DNA of 64,000 nucleotides from an uncultured Microbulbifer sp. (GTDB lineage Bacteria > Pseudomonadota > Gammaproteobacteria > Pseudomonadales > Cellvibrionaceae): NCBI RefSeq assembly GCF_947504145.1, contig NZ_CANNGQ010000004.1, positions 434,001 to 498,000 of the forward strand, written 5' to 3'. Shown here one piece after another: positions 1-8,865 of the stretch (position 1 is the stretch's first letter; the number at the start of each line of letters is the position of its first letter). Below the pieces are notes generated by a model. It saw nothing but the letters and a program-made list of their open reading frames with translations. It did not search any database and was not told where the DNA came from. The position numbers and the translations under genes are program-made.

Positions 1-74
1 ATCATGGCCAGGCGAAAACGCCAGTCTTTCTTGTAGTTTTTTCGCAGTTCGGTGATGTCGGATTCCACATCCAT
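1..74 (-). CDS. ctaA: COX15/CtaA heme A synthase, N-terminal fragment (partial)
   Basis: Only the first 24 codons lie in the window; the gene continues beyond base 1. The ATG at 72-74 on the minus strand follows a purine-rich GGGAGAGAGCG ribosome-binding site. The peptide starts MDVESDITELRKNY and reaches RFRLAM, where the first membrane helix of heme A synthases usually begins. Heme A synthase converts heme O to heme A for cytochrome c oxidase. The call rests mainly on position: in gammaproteobacterial cox clusters this gene follows SURF1 and the SCO-like gene. Any other inner-membrane protein of the cluster cannot be excluded from so short a piece. Confidence 0.5.
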   Translation of the reverse strand, partial: MDVESDITELRKNYKKDWRFRLAM

Positions 75-102
75 TTCGCTCTCTCCCGAGTCAATAGGGC
101 CG

Positions 103-759
103 CTACTTTTCGTAGGAGTACTTCAGCAGTCGTTTGATATCTTTGAGCAACTGGTTACCACTGTGACCGTTGTCGTAAACCATCATGGCAAAACCATTCT
201 GATCCACCAGCAGTGCGCTGGGTCGCGGCAGTTGTGCGTAATTACTGTCTGCCAGCCACTGCTCAACCTGTTGCTGATCAGCGGTGGCAAAGCGGAGCAG
301 CGGGTGCAGGCCGGCCAGGTGGCTGTGGCGCGCTTCGGCCAGCGCATCGCTGGTCACCAGTAAACGCTCTACCCGCGGCGCCTTGTCACTGAGACGGATA
401 TGGACCTGGCGAGTTGTGTACAGAAGCTTTTCGCACGCTTCCGCGCACTGTGCATCGCTCAGGATCAGGTAGCGCCACCTGGGCTCTTCCTCGGCGAGAA
501 TAATAGGTTTTCCACCGCGCTCAATCAGGTCCATTTCGGCTACCTGTTGCGCGGGCTTGAGGAGTTCTCCCTGATTGACGGTGGCTGTGGGTATGCCAAC
601 GCCGGTATAGAACACGATGTAGGCGGCCACAATAGGGAGAGCCACAGATGCGAAGACGATAAACCCGGACAGGCGGCCGAGCCCCCTGGACTTCGTCTGT
701 TCGCCGCGCCCGACATCACTTCCGATAGGTGCAGTTTGCGTCTGCGTATGCTCTGTCAC
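103..759 (-). CDS. Membrane-anchored SCO/thioredoxin-like protein of the cox cluster
   Basis: A 218-residue protein with a cytoplasmic N-terminus, one membrane helix at about residues 32-54 and a periplasmic domain. A CxxxC pair (C105, C109, in QCAEAC) follows a predicted beta strand (RYLILSD), the arrangement seen in the SCO copper-chaperone and thioredoxin-like fold. No obvious conserved histidine of true SCO proteins is apparent. Homologues of unknown function occupy this place in Pseudomonas cox clusters. It lies between SURF1 (upstream) and the ctaA start (downstream) on the same strand, about 94 bases after SURF1, so it is probably cotranscribed. A role in copper delivery to, or redox care of, the oxidase is inference. 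Confidence 0.6.
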   Translation of the reverse strand: MTEHTQTQTAPIGSDVGRGEQTKSRGLGRLSGFIVFASVALPIVAAYIVFYTGVGIPTATVNQGELLKPAQQVAEMDLIERGGKPIILAEEEPRWRYLILSDAQCAEACEKLLYTTRQVHIRLSDKAPRVERLLVTSDALAEARHSHLAGLHPLLRFATADQQQVEQWLADSNYAQLPRPSALLVDQNGFAMMVYDNGHSGNQLLKDIKRLLKYSYEK

Positions 760-853
760 GATCTGTACCTCGCTGTTGCGCCGCGGTGTACCAGCTCCTC
801 ATTGTGGTGCTCGGGTGGATAACCTGCGGTAGCTCGTTATTGTTATCGGTTGA

Positions 854-1687
854 TTATGTCTGTTCTGGCGATTTTTTAAACCACTTTTCTCGCACGATAC
901 GCCGCATATTGGTCGCCGCAAGCAGCCAGAGTACCAACAGTGCCGCAGCCATGGTAAACCACTGAACCGCGTACCCCCGGTGTTTCTGTGGGTTTGTGGT
1001 GATCAATTGCCAGTCTGTCAGCAGTGCGGTATCGGAATCGGCACTCAGGCGAATATGCCATGCAGGCTGCTGCAGCCGTAGCTGGCCGCTACTCAATGGC
1101 TGCAGAGACTGGATTCGACTGTGGGAAGACACCGCAGTTTGCTCGTCCACCGCTGTATCACCATTCGGGTACAGAAACCCGGTGATAACCTTGGCGGCCA
1201 GTGGATAAGCAATATCTGGCAGCCGGTTTCGGTCACTGCTGGCAGGCAGCCAGCCGCGGTTGATCAGCCAGCGGGCTTTTCCAGATTTGCTGTTGCCGGT
1301 TTCAAACACCTGCAGTATTTCGTAGCCGACACGGCCATTGCGGGTGCGGTTATCGAGATAAAAATATTCATCGGTATAGAAGCCGAGCAACCGAACAGGT
1401 GTGTAGACCTTTGGTTTTATCAGCTCGGAAATTTTTTGCGGTTGTGATGATAGGCGGGCATCCACTTTATCCAGAATCTGTTGCTTCTCTTCGCCCCGCT
1501 GTAATTGCCAGCTGCCCAGACCAATCAGCAGTGGAAAGAAACACAGGCACAGGATGCTGAGAGGCCAATTGCGGATAAATGCTACACTGGCGGCTCGCGA
1601 TGGTTCTCCCGCTTCCGTGGAGAGTGTTTGGGTCCCGGTGGTAAATGCATTGTCGTCAGGGTGTGACGACTTATTCGGAACTGTCAT
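854..1687 (-). CDS. SURF1 family cytochrome c oxidase assembly protein
   Basis: A 277-residue protein with the SURF1 architecture: an N-terminal membrane helix near residues 40-60 followed by GLGSWQLQRGEEKQ, a periplasmic domain with typical strands (PVRLLGFY, YFLDNRTRNGRVGYE, WLINRGWLP), and a C-terminal helix at about 240-262 after GYAVQWFTMA. SURF1 helps insert heme A into subunit I of cytochrome c oxidase. The first 35 residues are polar and Ser/Thr-rich, so the true start could be slightly downstream. It lies in the minus-strand cox cluster, divergent from the small gene at 1730. Its length fits the bacterial family. Confidence 0.88.
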   Translation of the reverse strand: MTVPNKSSHPDDNAFTTGTQTLSTEAGEPSRAASVAFIRNWPLSILCLCFFPLLIGLGSWQLQRGEEKQQILDKVDARLSSQPQKISELIKPKVYTPVRLLGFYTDEYFYLDNRTRNGRVGYEILQVFETGNSKSGKARWLINRGWLPASSDRNRLPDIAYPLAAKVITGFLYPNGDTAVDEQTAVSSHSRIQSLQPLSSGQLRLQQPAWHIRLSADSDTALLTDWQLITTNPQKHRGYAVQWFTMAAALLVLWLLAATNMRRIVREKWFKKSPEQT

Positions 1688-1729
1688 GCCAACAATACTT
1701 CTGTTTACTTCTATGGGTGGCGCTAAATT

Positions 1730-1954
1730 ATGTGGCTAAAAGCAATTATCGTGTTGCTGTTTCTCGCCGTGCTGGCCAGTTTGACCAGCGCTCTGCTATT
1801 TATGTTGCGCGATATGGGCGCGCCGCAATCTAAGCGTACCCTCTATACGCTGGGCATTCGCATAACCCTGGCGGCATTGCTGCTTATTGCCATCTGGTAT
1901 GGCTTTCACAGCGGGATGCTTTCCAACACGGCACCCTGGGCGAACAAATATTAA
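1730..1954 (+). CDS. DUF2909 family twin-transmembrane protein
   Basis: A 74-residue protein made almost entirely of two membrane helices (about residues 4-25 and 42-63) joined by a short polar loop with LRDMGAPQSKRTLYTLG. This matches the small DUF2909 family often found beside cytochrome c oxidase genes in gammaproteobacteria. Its function is unknown; a link to oxidase assembly or stability is inferred only from gene context. It is the only plus-strand gene inside the cox cluster, lying between the divergent SURF1 gene and the convergent cox3. Confidence 0.75.
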   Translation: MWLKAIIVLLFLAVLASLTSALLFMLRDMGAPQSKRTLYTLGIRITLAALLLIAIWYGFHSGMLSNTAPWANKY

Positions 1955-1965
1955 TGTTTAAATCT

Positions 1966-1992
1966 ATGGTGGATGCACATCGCACCCACCAT
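1966..1992. terminator. Stem-loop between convergent DUF2909 gene and cox3
   Basis: ATGGTGG at 1966-1972 pairs with CCACCAT at 1986-1992, with further pairing possible inside the loop. It lies between two convergent stop codons. No clear T-run follows on either side, so its role as a terminator is uncertain. Confidence 0.35.
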
Positions 1993-2003
1993 TGCCGGTC
2001 TGG

Positions 2004-2894
2004 TTACGCACCGAGTACGTAAACAAAGATAAACAATCCTACCCACACCACGTCCACAAAGTGCCAGTACCAACTGGCAGCTTCAAAGCCGAAGTGATCA
2101 TCAGGCTTGAAGTGATGTGCAATCACCGAGCGCAGCAGCATGATCAATAGCATGATGGTGCCCAAGGTAACGTGCGCGCCGTGGAAACCAGTCAGCATGA
2201 AGAAGGTCGTTCCGTAAATACCGGATTCCAGTGTCAACCCCAACTGCTGGTAGGCTTCCAGATATTCTTCCACTTGGAAGAACAGGAAAGTGAAGCCCAA
2301 TACCACGGTGGCACCAAGCCACAGGTTGAAACCCTGGCGCTTGCCTTTTTTCAGGTAGACGTGGGCGATGTGCACGGTAACGCTCGAGGCCAGTAGCAAT
2401 ACGGTGTTCAGCAACGGCAGGTGCCAGGGGTCGATAATGCCCTTGGGCCCAACCACTTTGGCCGAATCACCGGCTACTGCCTGTTCTGGGGTGACCATAA
2501 GCGGCCAGGTATTCTGGAAGCCATCCCACAGCATATTGGAAGAGCCGCGGTCACCTTCGCCTCCAAGCCATGGCAATGCGAAGGTGCGAATGTAATACAG
2601 CGCGCCAAAGAACGCTGCGAAGAACATCACTTCCGAGAAAATGAACCAGCCCATACCCCACACATAAGAGCGCTTGAGCTGATCACTGTTGAGCCCCTGC
2701 ATATTTTCCTTGATCACCGTGGCAAACCAGAACCACAGTACCGTGGCCATGGACAGCGCACCGGCGAAGAAAATATAGGAGCTCCCGCCATTGATCCAGC
2801 TGGCGGCACCGAAGGCCGTCAGAAAAAGGCCGATGGTGGCGAAGATAGGCAGCCGGGACTGCTCGGGAACATAGTAGCTGCTTTCAGTGGCCAT
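2004..2894 (-). CDS. ctaE: Cytochrome c oxidase subunit III
   Basis: A 296-residue, seven-helix inner-membrane protein of the CoxC/CtaE family. It starts MATESSYYVPEQSRLPI and contains the family blocks SEVMFFAAFFGALYY, LLNTVLLLASSVTVHIAH, FHGAHVTLGTIML and FEAASWYWHFVDVVWVGLF near the C-terminus. Subunit III stabilises the oxidase core and the proton-uptake pathway. A GAGGG ribosome-binding site precedes the ATG. It follows cox11 by a few bases in the minus-strand operon coxB-coxA-cox11-cox3. Confidence 0.95.
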   Translation of the reverse strand: MATESSYYVPEQSRLPIFATIGLFLTAFGAASWINGGSSYIFFAGALSMATVLWFWFATVIKENMQGLNSDQLKRSYVWGMGWFIFSEVMFFAAFFGALYYIRTFALPWLGGEGDRGSSNMLWDGFQNTWPLMVTPEQAVAGDSAKVVGPKGIIDPWHLPLLNTVLLLASSVTVHIAHVYLKKGKRQGFNLWLGATVVLGFTFLFFQVEEYLEAYQQLGLTLESGIYGTTFFMLTGFHGAHVTLGTIMLLIMLLRSVIAHHFKPDDHFGFEAASWYWHFVDVVWVGLFIFVYVLGA

Positions 2895-2900
2895 AGTTTT

Positions 2901-3473
2901 TTATCCCTCTCGCTCGGGGTCGGAATTTTTGTTGTTCGCTTGTTTGGCAACTCTTTCCGTGACATCAAACAGCGTGTAGGAAAGGGTGATGGTGTTTACG
3001 CCGGGAGGCAGGTCGGGATCGACAATAAATCGTAACCCCAGCTCTGCAGTTTCTCCGGCAGCGAGTGCCTGCTGATTGAAGCAGAAGCACTCGGTCTTAT
3101 GAAAATAGCTGGCGGCCTTAAAAGGTACCAGGCTCGGGATCGCCTGACCGACCATGTCGTGCTCGGTGGGATTACGGGCAACAAAAACCGTGTCCACAGC
3201 CTCACCGGGATGCACGCGCAATTCCACCGTGCCCGGTTTGAATTCCCACGGCATATTTTCGTTGTTACTGGCAACGAACTGCACTTTCACCGTGCGCTCG
3301 GTATCCACCGCGGCGGGCACCGCTTCATAACGTCCGCCGGTCTTGCCATTGAGTCCGGTAATTTCGCAGAAGGCATCGTACAGCGGCGGCATGATGAACA
3401 GCGCAAAGCCGAGCATGCTGACCGCGAGGGTCAGCAGCTTGGCCGTGGTTTTAGCGTTTGCACTCAGCGACAT
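2901..3473 (-). CDS. ctaG: Cox11/CtaG cytochrome c oxidase copper chaperone
   Basis: A 190-residue type II membrane protein with one N-terminal helix (about residues 11-30) and a periplasmic immunoglobulin-like domain. The copper-binding CFCF motif is present (C129 and C131), as is the conserved cysteine C36 in YDAFCEITG. Cox11 delivers copper to the CuB site of subunit I. It lies between coxA and cox3, the usual place, with short spacers. Length and motifs are standard for the family. Confidence 0.95.
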   Translation of the reverse strand: MSLSANAKTTAKLLTLAVSMLGFALFIMPPLYDAFCEITGLNGKTGGRYEAVPAAVDTERTVKVQFVASNNENMPWEFKPGTVELRVHPGEAVDTVFVARNPTEHDMVGQAIPSLVPFKAASYFHKTECFCFNQQALAAGETAELGLRFIVDPDLPPGVNTITLSYTLFDVTERVAKQANNKNSDPEREG

Positions 3474-3497
3474 AATGGCTGCCCGTTAACTCAGTGA

Positions 3498-5048
3498 TTA
3501 ACGCACGACCGGCGGTGTGCTGAAGGTATGGTATGGCGCCGGTGAAGGCACACTCCATTCCAGCCCTTCTGGATTTTCCCAAACTTCATCGGTGGCTTTT
3601 TTGCCGCCCTGTACGGTGCGAATCACGTTGAACAGAAACACGATCTGCGCAGCGCCGAACAGGAAGGCACCCACACTGGCAATCTGGTTGAAATCAGCAA
3701 ACTGCAGGGCGTAATCCGGTATGCGACGTGGCATACCGGCGAGGCCGACGAAGTGCATGGGGAAGAAGGTTACGTTCAGGCCGACAAACGCCATCCAGAA
3801 ATGCACCTTGCCCATGGTCTCGTTGTACATATTCCCGGTCCACTTGGGCAGCCAGTAATAGACGCCGGCGGTGATCGAGAAGATCGCGCCAGGTACCAGC
3901 ACATAGTGGAAATGCGCCACCACGAAATAGGTATCGTGATACTGGAAGTCCGCCGGCGCGATGGCGAGCATCAGCCCGGAGAAGCCACCCAGGGTAAACA
4001 GGATTACGAAGGCGATGGAGAACAGCATCGGAGTCTCGAAGGTCATCGAGCCCCGGAACATGGTGGACACCCAGTTGAACACCTTCACCCCGGTAGGCAC
4101 GGCAATCAGCATGGTGGCGTACATGAAGAACAGCTCACCGGCAATCGGCATTCCCACGGTAAACATGTGGTGCGCCCACACGATAAAGCTGAGGAAGGCG
4201 ATGGATGCGGTGGCGTACACCATGGAGCTGTAGCCGAACAGCGGCTTGCGCGCGAAGGTGGGGATGATCGCCGACACGATACCAAACGCCGGCAGAATCA
4301 TGATGTACACCTCGGGGTGGCCGAAGAACCAGAACACATGCTGGAACAGTACCGGGTCACCGCCGCCGGCCGCGCTGAAGAAGCTGGTGCCGAAGTGGAT
4401 ATCCATCAGCATCATGGTCACTACACCGGCCAGTACCGGCATGACCGCAATCAGCAGGTAGGCAGTAATCAGCCAGGTCCACACGAACAATGGCATCTTC
4501 ATCAGGGTCATGCCCGGCGCGCGCATGTTCAGGATGGTGGCGACGATGTTGATCGCCCCCATGATCGATGACGCACCCATGATATGCACGGCGAAGATGA
4601 AGAAGGTTACGCTCGGCGGTGCGTATTCGGTGGACAGCGGTGCGTAGAAGGTCCAACCAAAGTTGGGCGCGCCACCCTCCATAAACAGAGTGGAGGTCAA
4701 CATCGCAAACGCGAAGGGAAGAATCCAGAAGCTCCAGTTGTTCATGCGCGGCAGCGCCATGTCCGGAGCGCCGATCATCATCGGCACCATCCAGTTGGCG
4801 AGGCCAACGAAGGCCGGCATCACCGCACCGAATACCATGATCAGACCGTGCATGGTGGTCATCTGATTAAAAAATTCCGGCTGCACTATCTGCAGGCCGG
4901 GTTGGAACAATTCGGCGCGGATAACCAGCGCCATACAGCCGCCCAGCAGGAACATCGCAAAACTGAACCACAGATACATCGAGCCGATGTCTTTGTGGTT
5001 AGTGGTGTAGAGCCAGCGGGTAAATCCGGGTTTGGGACCGTGTGCCAT
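3498..5048 (-). CDS. ctaD: Cytochrome c oxidase subunit I (aa3 type)
   Basis: A 516-residue, twelve-helix heme-copper oxidase subunit I. The binuclear-centre region HPEVYIMILPAFG (CuB His and cross-linked Tyr), the following WAHHMFTVG, and the heme-ligand block YFVVAHFHYVLVPGA are all present. It catalyses four-electron reduction of oxygen to water with proton pumping. The ATG at 5048 has a strong GAGGAG ribosome-binding site. It lies directly downstream of coxB and upstream of cox11. No key residue appears missing. Confidence 0.97.
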   Translation of the reverse strand: MAHGPKPGFTRWLYTTNHKDIGSMYLWFSFAMFLLGGCMALVIRAELFQPGLQIVQPEFFNQMTTMHGLIMVFGAVMPAFVGLANWMVPMMIGAPDMALPRMNNWSFWILPFAFAMLTSTLFMEGGAPNFGWTFYAPLSTEYAPPSVTFFIFAVHIMGASSIMGAINIVATILNMRAPGMTLMKMPLFVWTWLITAYLLIAVMPVLAGVVTMMLMDIHFGTSFFSAAGGGDPVLFQHVFWFFGHPEVYIMILPAFGIVSAIIPTFARKPLFGYSSMVYATASIAFLSFIVWAHHMFTVGMPIAGELFFMYATMLIAVPTGVKVFNWVSTMFRGSMTFETPMLFSIAFVILFTLGGFSGLMLAIAPADFQYHDTYFVVAHFHYVLVPGAIFSITAGVYYWLPKWTGNMYNETMGKVHFWMAFVGLNVTFFPMHFVGLAGMPRRIPDYALQFADFNQIASVGAFLFGAAQIVFLFNVIRTVQGGKKATDEVWENPEGLEWSVPSPAPYHTFSTPPVVR

Positions 5049-5072
5049 AACTAAACTCCTCTCGGCTCCTGC

Positions 5073-6233
5073 TTACTTATTCTTGAAATTGAGAATGTCG
5101 ATGGGCTGCACGGTGTCGCCCATATTGTTGCCGAAGGCATTGCGCTGGTAGGTGATGACCGCAGCGAGATCCACTTCATTCAACTGTGCACCGAAGGCCT
5201 GCATCGCCGGATTATTCGGCGAGCCGTTCACTACCATACTCAGGTGGCTATCCATTCCACCGGTAGCAACCTGGGAGCCGGCGATCGCCGGGAAGGCCCC
5301 GGGCACACCCTGGCCATTGGGCTGGTGACAGGCGGCACAGGCACTGTTGTAAACTTTTTTGCCGCGCTCGTAGAGCTCGTCGAAGGTGAAGGTTTTATTC
5401 GTCAGCTCCTTGATCAGTGCAGCCTGTTCGGCGCGCTCGCTCAACCAGGAGTGGTACTCGTCTTCCGGCACGGCCTTAACCACAATCGGCATAAAGCCGT
5501 GGTCTTTACCGCAGAGCTCGGCGCACTGGCCGCGGTAGATTCCCGGCTCATCGATACGGGTCCAGGACTCGTTGACGAAGCCGGGGATCGCATCTTTTTT
5601 CACGGCAAGGTCCGGCACCCACCAGGCGTGAATCACGTCGTTGGCGGTAATCAGGAAGCGGATCTTTTTATTGATCGGCACCACCATCGGCTCATCCACT
5701 TCCAGCAGGTAGTTTTCGGTTTTCGCCTGCTGGTTGTTGATCTGCGTGAGGGGGGTGGAAAGATTGGAGAAGAAGGAGACATCGGAACCCAGGTAATCGT
5801 ATTTCCACTTCCACTGGTAGCCGGTGATCATGATATCGAGATCGGCTTCCTTGGTATCGTAGATATCGTACAGGGTTTTAGTGGCCGGAAAGGCCATGCC
5901 GACGAGAATCAGGGTGGGAACGATGGTCCAGGCCAGCTCCACCAGTGTGCTCTCGTGAAATTGAGCCGCCTTGTAACCCTTGCTTTTGCGGTGACGCCAC
6001 ATGCTGTAGAACATCACCCCAAACACCACAACGCCGATTGCCACGCAGATCCAGAAAATCAGCATGTGCAGATCGTAAGTGGTACGGGAAACTTCGGTTA
6101 CCCCCTGGGTCATATTGACCCCCCAGCGCTGAACGCCCTCCTGTGCTTTTTCTGCCGCTTCTTGAGCGAAAGCACCGGGAGCGAGAGCCGAAAGGGTCAG
6201 AAAGGCGAACAGCCGTTTTAAGCCCATCAACAT
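5073..6233 (-). CDS. ctaC: Cytochrome c oxidase subunit II with fused cytochrome c domain
   Basis: From the chosen ATG at 6233 (an alternative ATG lies at 6227) the protein has 386 residues: a signal peptide ending near AFAQ, two membrane helices (about 55-77 and 97-117), a cupredoxin CuA domain, and a C-terminal class I cytochrome c domain. The CuA ligands are complete: H202 and the CAELCGKDHGFM block (C237, C241, H245, M248). The heme c motif CAACH is at 299-303, with M344 as a likely axial ligand. It accepts electrons from cytochrome c and passes them to subunit I. Longer upstream reading is possible but lacks a signal peptide at its N-terminus, so it was trimmed. Confidence 0.95.
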   Translation of the reverse strand: MLMGLKRLFAFLTLSALAPGAFAQEAAEKAQEGVQRWGVNMTQGVTEVSRTTYDLHMLIFWICVAIGVVVFGVMFYSMWRHRKSKGYKAAQFHESTLVELAWTIVPTLILVGMAFPATKTLYDIYDTKEADLDIMITGYQWKWKYDYLGSDVSFFSNLSTPLTQINNQQAKTENYLLEVDEPMVVPINKKIRFLITANDVIHAWWVPDLAVKKDAIPGFVNESWTRIDEPGIYRGQCAELCGKDHGFMPIVVKAVPEDEYHSWLSERAEQAALIKELTNKTFTFDELYERGKKVYNSACAACHQPNGQGVPGAFPAIAGSQVATGGMDSHLSMVVNGSPNNPAMQAFGAQLNEVDLAAVITYQRNAFGNNMGDTVQPIDILNFKNK

Positions 6234-6651
6234 CGCCTGCAGATCTCCATGTTTGTTATTCTCGCGAGCCGCTTTCCTGCGGTCACAGCACTGCGAGCCG
6301 GCACACTGAAATTGCGTGCGCAGTCGCGGTATTGAAAACCACAAAATAGCAAAACCCTGTAACAGCGGTTGGCCGTTCGGAGGACTGGAGTCTGCCCCCG
6401 ATCCACAGATCGGGGTATGTTCCACACATCATCATGTGGACATGCTGTAGTAAACCAAGACTACATACACTGGTTCGCACACCGGGCGAGGACCTCGACT
6501 GCGCGATACTGCTTGTCAGTGCAACTTGTTATTTTTACTTCAGATGTCGTCGCCCGGAAGGTACAACCAACAACCTGTGTCTTTTTGTCGCATCTAGCAC
6601 GTTCAAAAGAAACACATTGCCAGAAGAAAGTCAATTAAACCGCCAACTTAC
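6234..6651. other. 418-base divergent control region between coxB and the MATE gene
   Basis: No credible gene was seen. The region must hold the coxB promoter (leftward) and the MATE promoter (rightward). It has two adjacent inverted repeats: an 8-bp arm stem-loop at 6396-6415 (CCCCGATC, loop CACA, GATCGGGG) and CCACA/TGTGG at 6422-6439. Either could be an operator or a leader hairpin for the oxidase operon. The stretch 6520-6650 is AT-richer than its surroundings. No promoter matched consensus well enough to call. Confidence 0.4.
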
Positions 6652-8016
6652 ATGAAAAATTCACAGGCGCGCCGAAGTGCCATTTCGCGCCGATTTTCCG
6701 CGCCCTACGTGCGGGTATGGCAGCTCGCCTGGCCCATGATCCTGAGCAACATTACTGTGCCTCTGCTGGGTGCCGTAGACACTGCCGTGCTCGGGCACCT
6801 GCCTAGCCCGGAATACCTTTCCGGCGTTGCCATTGGCGCCAGTGTGATTTCGATGCTGCTGTGGGCGTTCGGTTTTTTGCGTATGGGAACCACCGGGCTG
6901 GTTGCGCGCGCCGGCGACGATCGTGCCGGTGTCGCCTGGCTGCTGCGCGCCCTGTGCCTGGCGGCACTACTGGGATTTATGCTGCTGTTGCTAGCGTCAC
7001 CACTGCTACCGCTAATCACCCAGTGGATGAACGCCAGCGCCGAGGCCAGCCCCCACGCGCAGGATTATCTGCAGATAAGGTTACTGAGCGCGCCGCTGGT
7101 ACTGGCCAATTTCGCGCTGCTCGGGTTTTTCATCGGTCGCCAGGACAGCCGCGCGCCGCTGGCGATTCTGGTGACCGCCAACCTGCTGAATATCCTGCTG
7201 GACCTGCTGCTGATCCTCGGCCTGGACATGGGTGCGCGCGGCGCGGCCTGGGCCTCGGTGAGTGCGGACGTCTGCAGTTTTACACTGGGGTTTTGGTTGC
7301 TCGGCAAACGTCACCGGCCTGCACTGGTGGAATTGCGCAGGGTGCTGAAGAGCGTGGACTTCTGGCCGTGGCAAAATACTGGCCCCTGGAGAGAGCTGCT
7401 GCGGATCAACACCGACCTGTTTATCCGCACCTGCCTGCTGCTGTTCACCCTGACATTTTTCACTGCCCAGGGCGCCGCACAGGGAGATACGGTGCTGGCG
7501 GCCAACGCGATACTGCTGCAACTGCTGATGATGACTTCCTACGCGCTGGACGGCTTCGCCCACGCCACCGAGTCCCTGGTTGGTCACGCAGTAAGCCGCG
7601 GCTCCATGGCCCAGTTCAAGCGCACCAATACCGCTGCCGGGGTCTGGGCGCTGGCATCCGCGATGTTGATCACGCTGGTCCTGGTCGTCGGAGAAAGCTG
7701 GATATTGGCGATGTTCACCAATATTCCTGACGTTTTAGACGCAGCTGCGGTCTTTTATCCATGGCTGTGCGCATTGCCACTGGTGGCGGTTTGGAGTTAT
7801 CAGCTTGACGGGGTTTTCATCGGGGCGGGAAAAAGCAGACAGATGCGTGACACCATGTTCATTGCAACTGTGATGGTGTTTTTGCCCTGCTGGTGGTTTA
7901 CGCGCCAGTGGGACAACACTGGCATCTGGTTCAGCCTTTTTTTGTGGTTTGTCGCACGTTCCGCCGGATTAATGGTCTACTTTTACAACTACACTAAGAA
8001 CAATTATTGGCTGTAA
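6652..8016 (+). CDS. MATE family efflux transporter (DinF-like)
   Basis: A 454-residue inner-membrane protein with about twelve helices in two related halves. The N-terminal block WQLAWPMILSNITVPLLGAVDTAVLGHL is the characteristic MATE start, and the pattern fits the DinF branch. MATE proteins export organic cations, drugs or other toxic compounds against a Na+ or H+ gradient. The first 20 residues are basic and the ATG has no strong ribosome-binding site, so the exact start is uncertain. It stands alone on the plus strand, divergent from coxB. Its substrate cannot be told from sequence. Confidence 0.88.
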   Translation: MKNSQARRSAISRRFSAPYVRVWQLAWPMILSNITVPLLGAVDTAVLGHLPSPEYLSGVAIGASVISMLLWAFGFLRMGTTGLVARAGDDRAGVAWLLRALCLAALLGFMLLLLASPLLPLITQWMNASAEASPHAQDYLQIRLLSAPLVLANFALLGFFIGRQDSRAPLAILVTANLLNILLDLLLILGLDMGARGAAWASVSADVCSFTLGFWLLGKRHRPALVELRRVLKSVDFWPWQNTGPWRELLRINTDLFIRTCLLLFTLTFFTAQGAAQGDTVLAANAILLQLLMMTSYALDGFAHATESLVGHAVSRGSMAQFKRTNTAAGVWALASAMLITLVLVVGESWILAMFTNIPDVLDAAAVFYPWLCALPLVAVWSYQLDGVFIGAGKSRQMRDTMFIATVMVFLPCWWFTRQWDNTGIWFSLFLWFVARSAGLMVYFYNYTKNNYWL

Positions 8017-8172
8017 CTGGAGCTACGGTACCGATTCCACGTCCAACGTTAAGCAGTCTTGTCCGCACACTTTTTTAGCCTATGGATAGGCTATGCAGAG
8101 TCAGGAATACTCTGGGGAGGGGCATGCGAACAAAGAAACGGGGAGGCGGTTTCGCCGTTTTCGTTTTGATGT

Positions 8173-8832
8173 ATGTCTGACCATTACCAATTAATTCAGG
8201 ACTGTATCGACCGTGCGGTCGCCGCCGAACAGGCGCGCGGGCGTTTTCGCCGTTCGCTGCACGATACCCTGCCGAACCTGCACCGCAGCATTCATCTGCC
8301 ACAGCGGGACGCGCCCCTGCACATCACCTGTTTTGTGATTCGCTATATCCAGGCGATACCCACCTGGCTAAAGCGGCTGGACCAGATGTGTGATGCCGGC
8401 GGCCTGAATTTCCACCCGGTGCGGGAGCTGATTCTGCACAGTTTCAGTGAAATCCCCGAGCGCCAACCCCACGAGCACGGCCTGGGCTCGATTCTCGATG
8501 AGGCCTATCTGGCCCACCGCACCATGGAAGAAATCAACGATATGCTGCAGCCCCTGTGCGGCACACCGCTGCTGCCGATGGACCCGATGGTGGCCAACCT
8601 GGTGGTGCGGGAGTTACTGGGAGAAACGCTGGCGTGCCAGCTGGACGACCTCGCCGAAGTATTGCTGCAGCGCTTTGAGCCGGCGGAGCTGGATCCGGCA
8701 CGGCTGGTTTCCATGATCCTGCACAAGCAGCGCTACGATGACGCGCCGGGCGAATGGCCGGACTTTGCCCAGCATATGCAGATCGAATTACGCACGCCAA
8801 CCCTTACCCGCCACATGGATCTGTCGCACTGA
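8173..8832 (+). CDS. Conserved-looking hypothetical protein, 219 residues
   Basis: I do not recognise this family. The protein is soluble, with no signal peptide or membrane helix. It is rich in predicted alpha helix, His, Leu, Asp and Glu, and it has two cysteines at most in conserved-looking places (ITCFVIRYIQ and MCDAGG). Codon use and third-position GC resemble neighbouring genes, which supports real coding. It stands alone on the plus strand after a MATE gene and converges with the 268-residue gene at 8866. The ATG is preceded by GGGGAGG, but at an unusually long distance (about 20 bases). No function is proposed. Confidence 0.7.
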   Translation: MSDHYQLIQDCIDRAVAAEQARGRFRRSLHDTLPNLHRSIHLPQRDAPLHITCFVIRYIQAIPTWLKRLDQMCDAGGLNFHPVRELILHSFSEIPERQPHEHGLGSILDEAYLAHRTMEEINDMLQPLCGTPLLPMDPMVANLVVRELLGETLACQLDDLAEVLLQRFEPAELDPARLVSMILHKQRYDDAPGEWPDFAQHMQIELRTPTLTRHMDLSH

Positions 8833-8865
8833 CGGAGACTGGCACCGGCGAACCGTTGTAACCGC

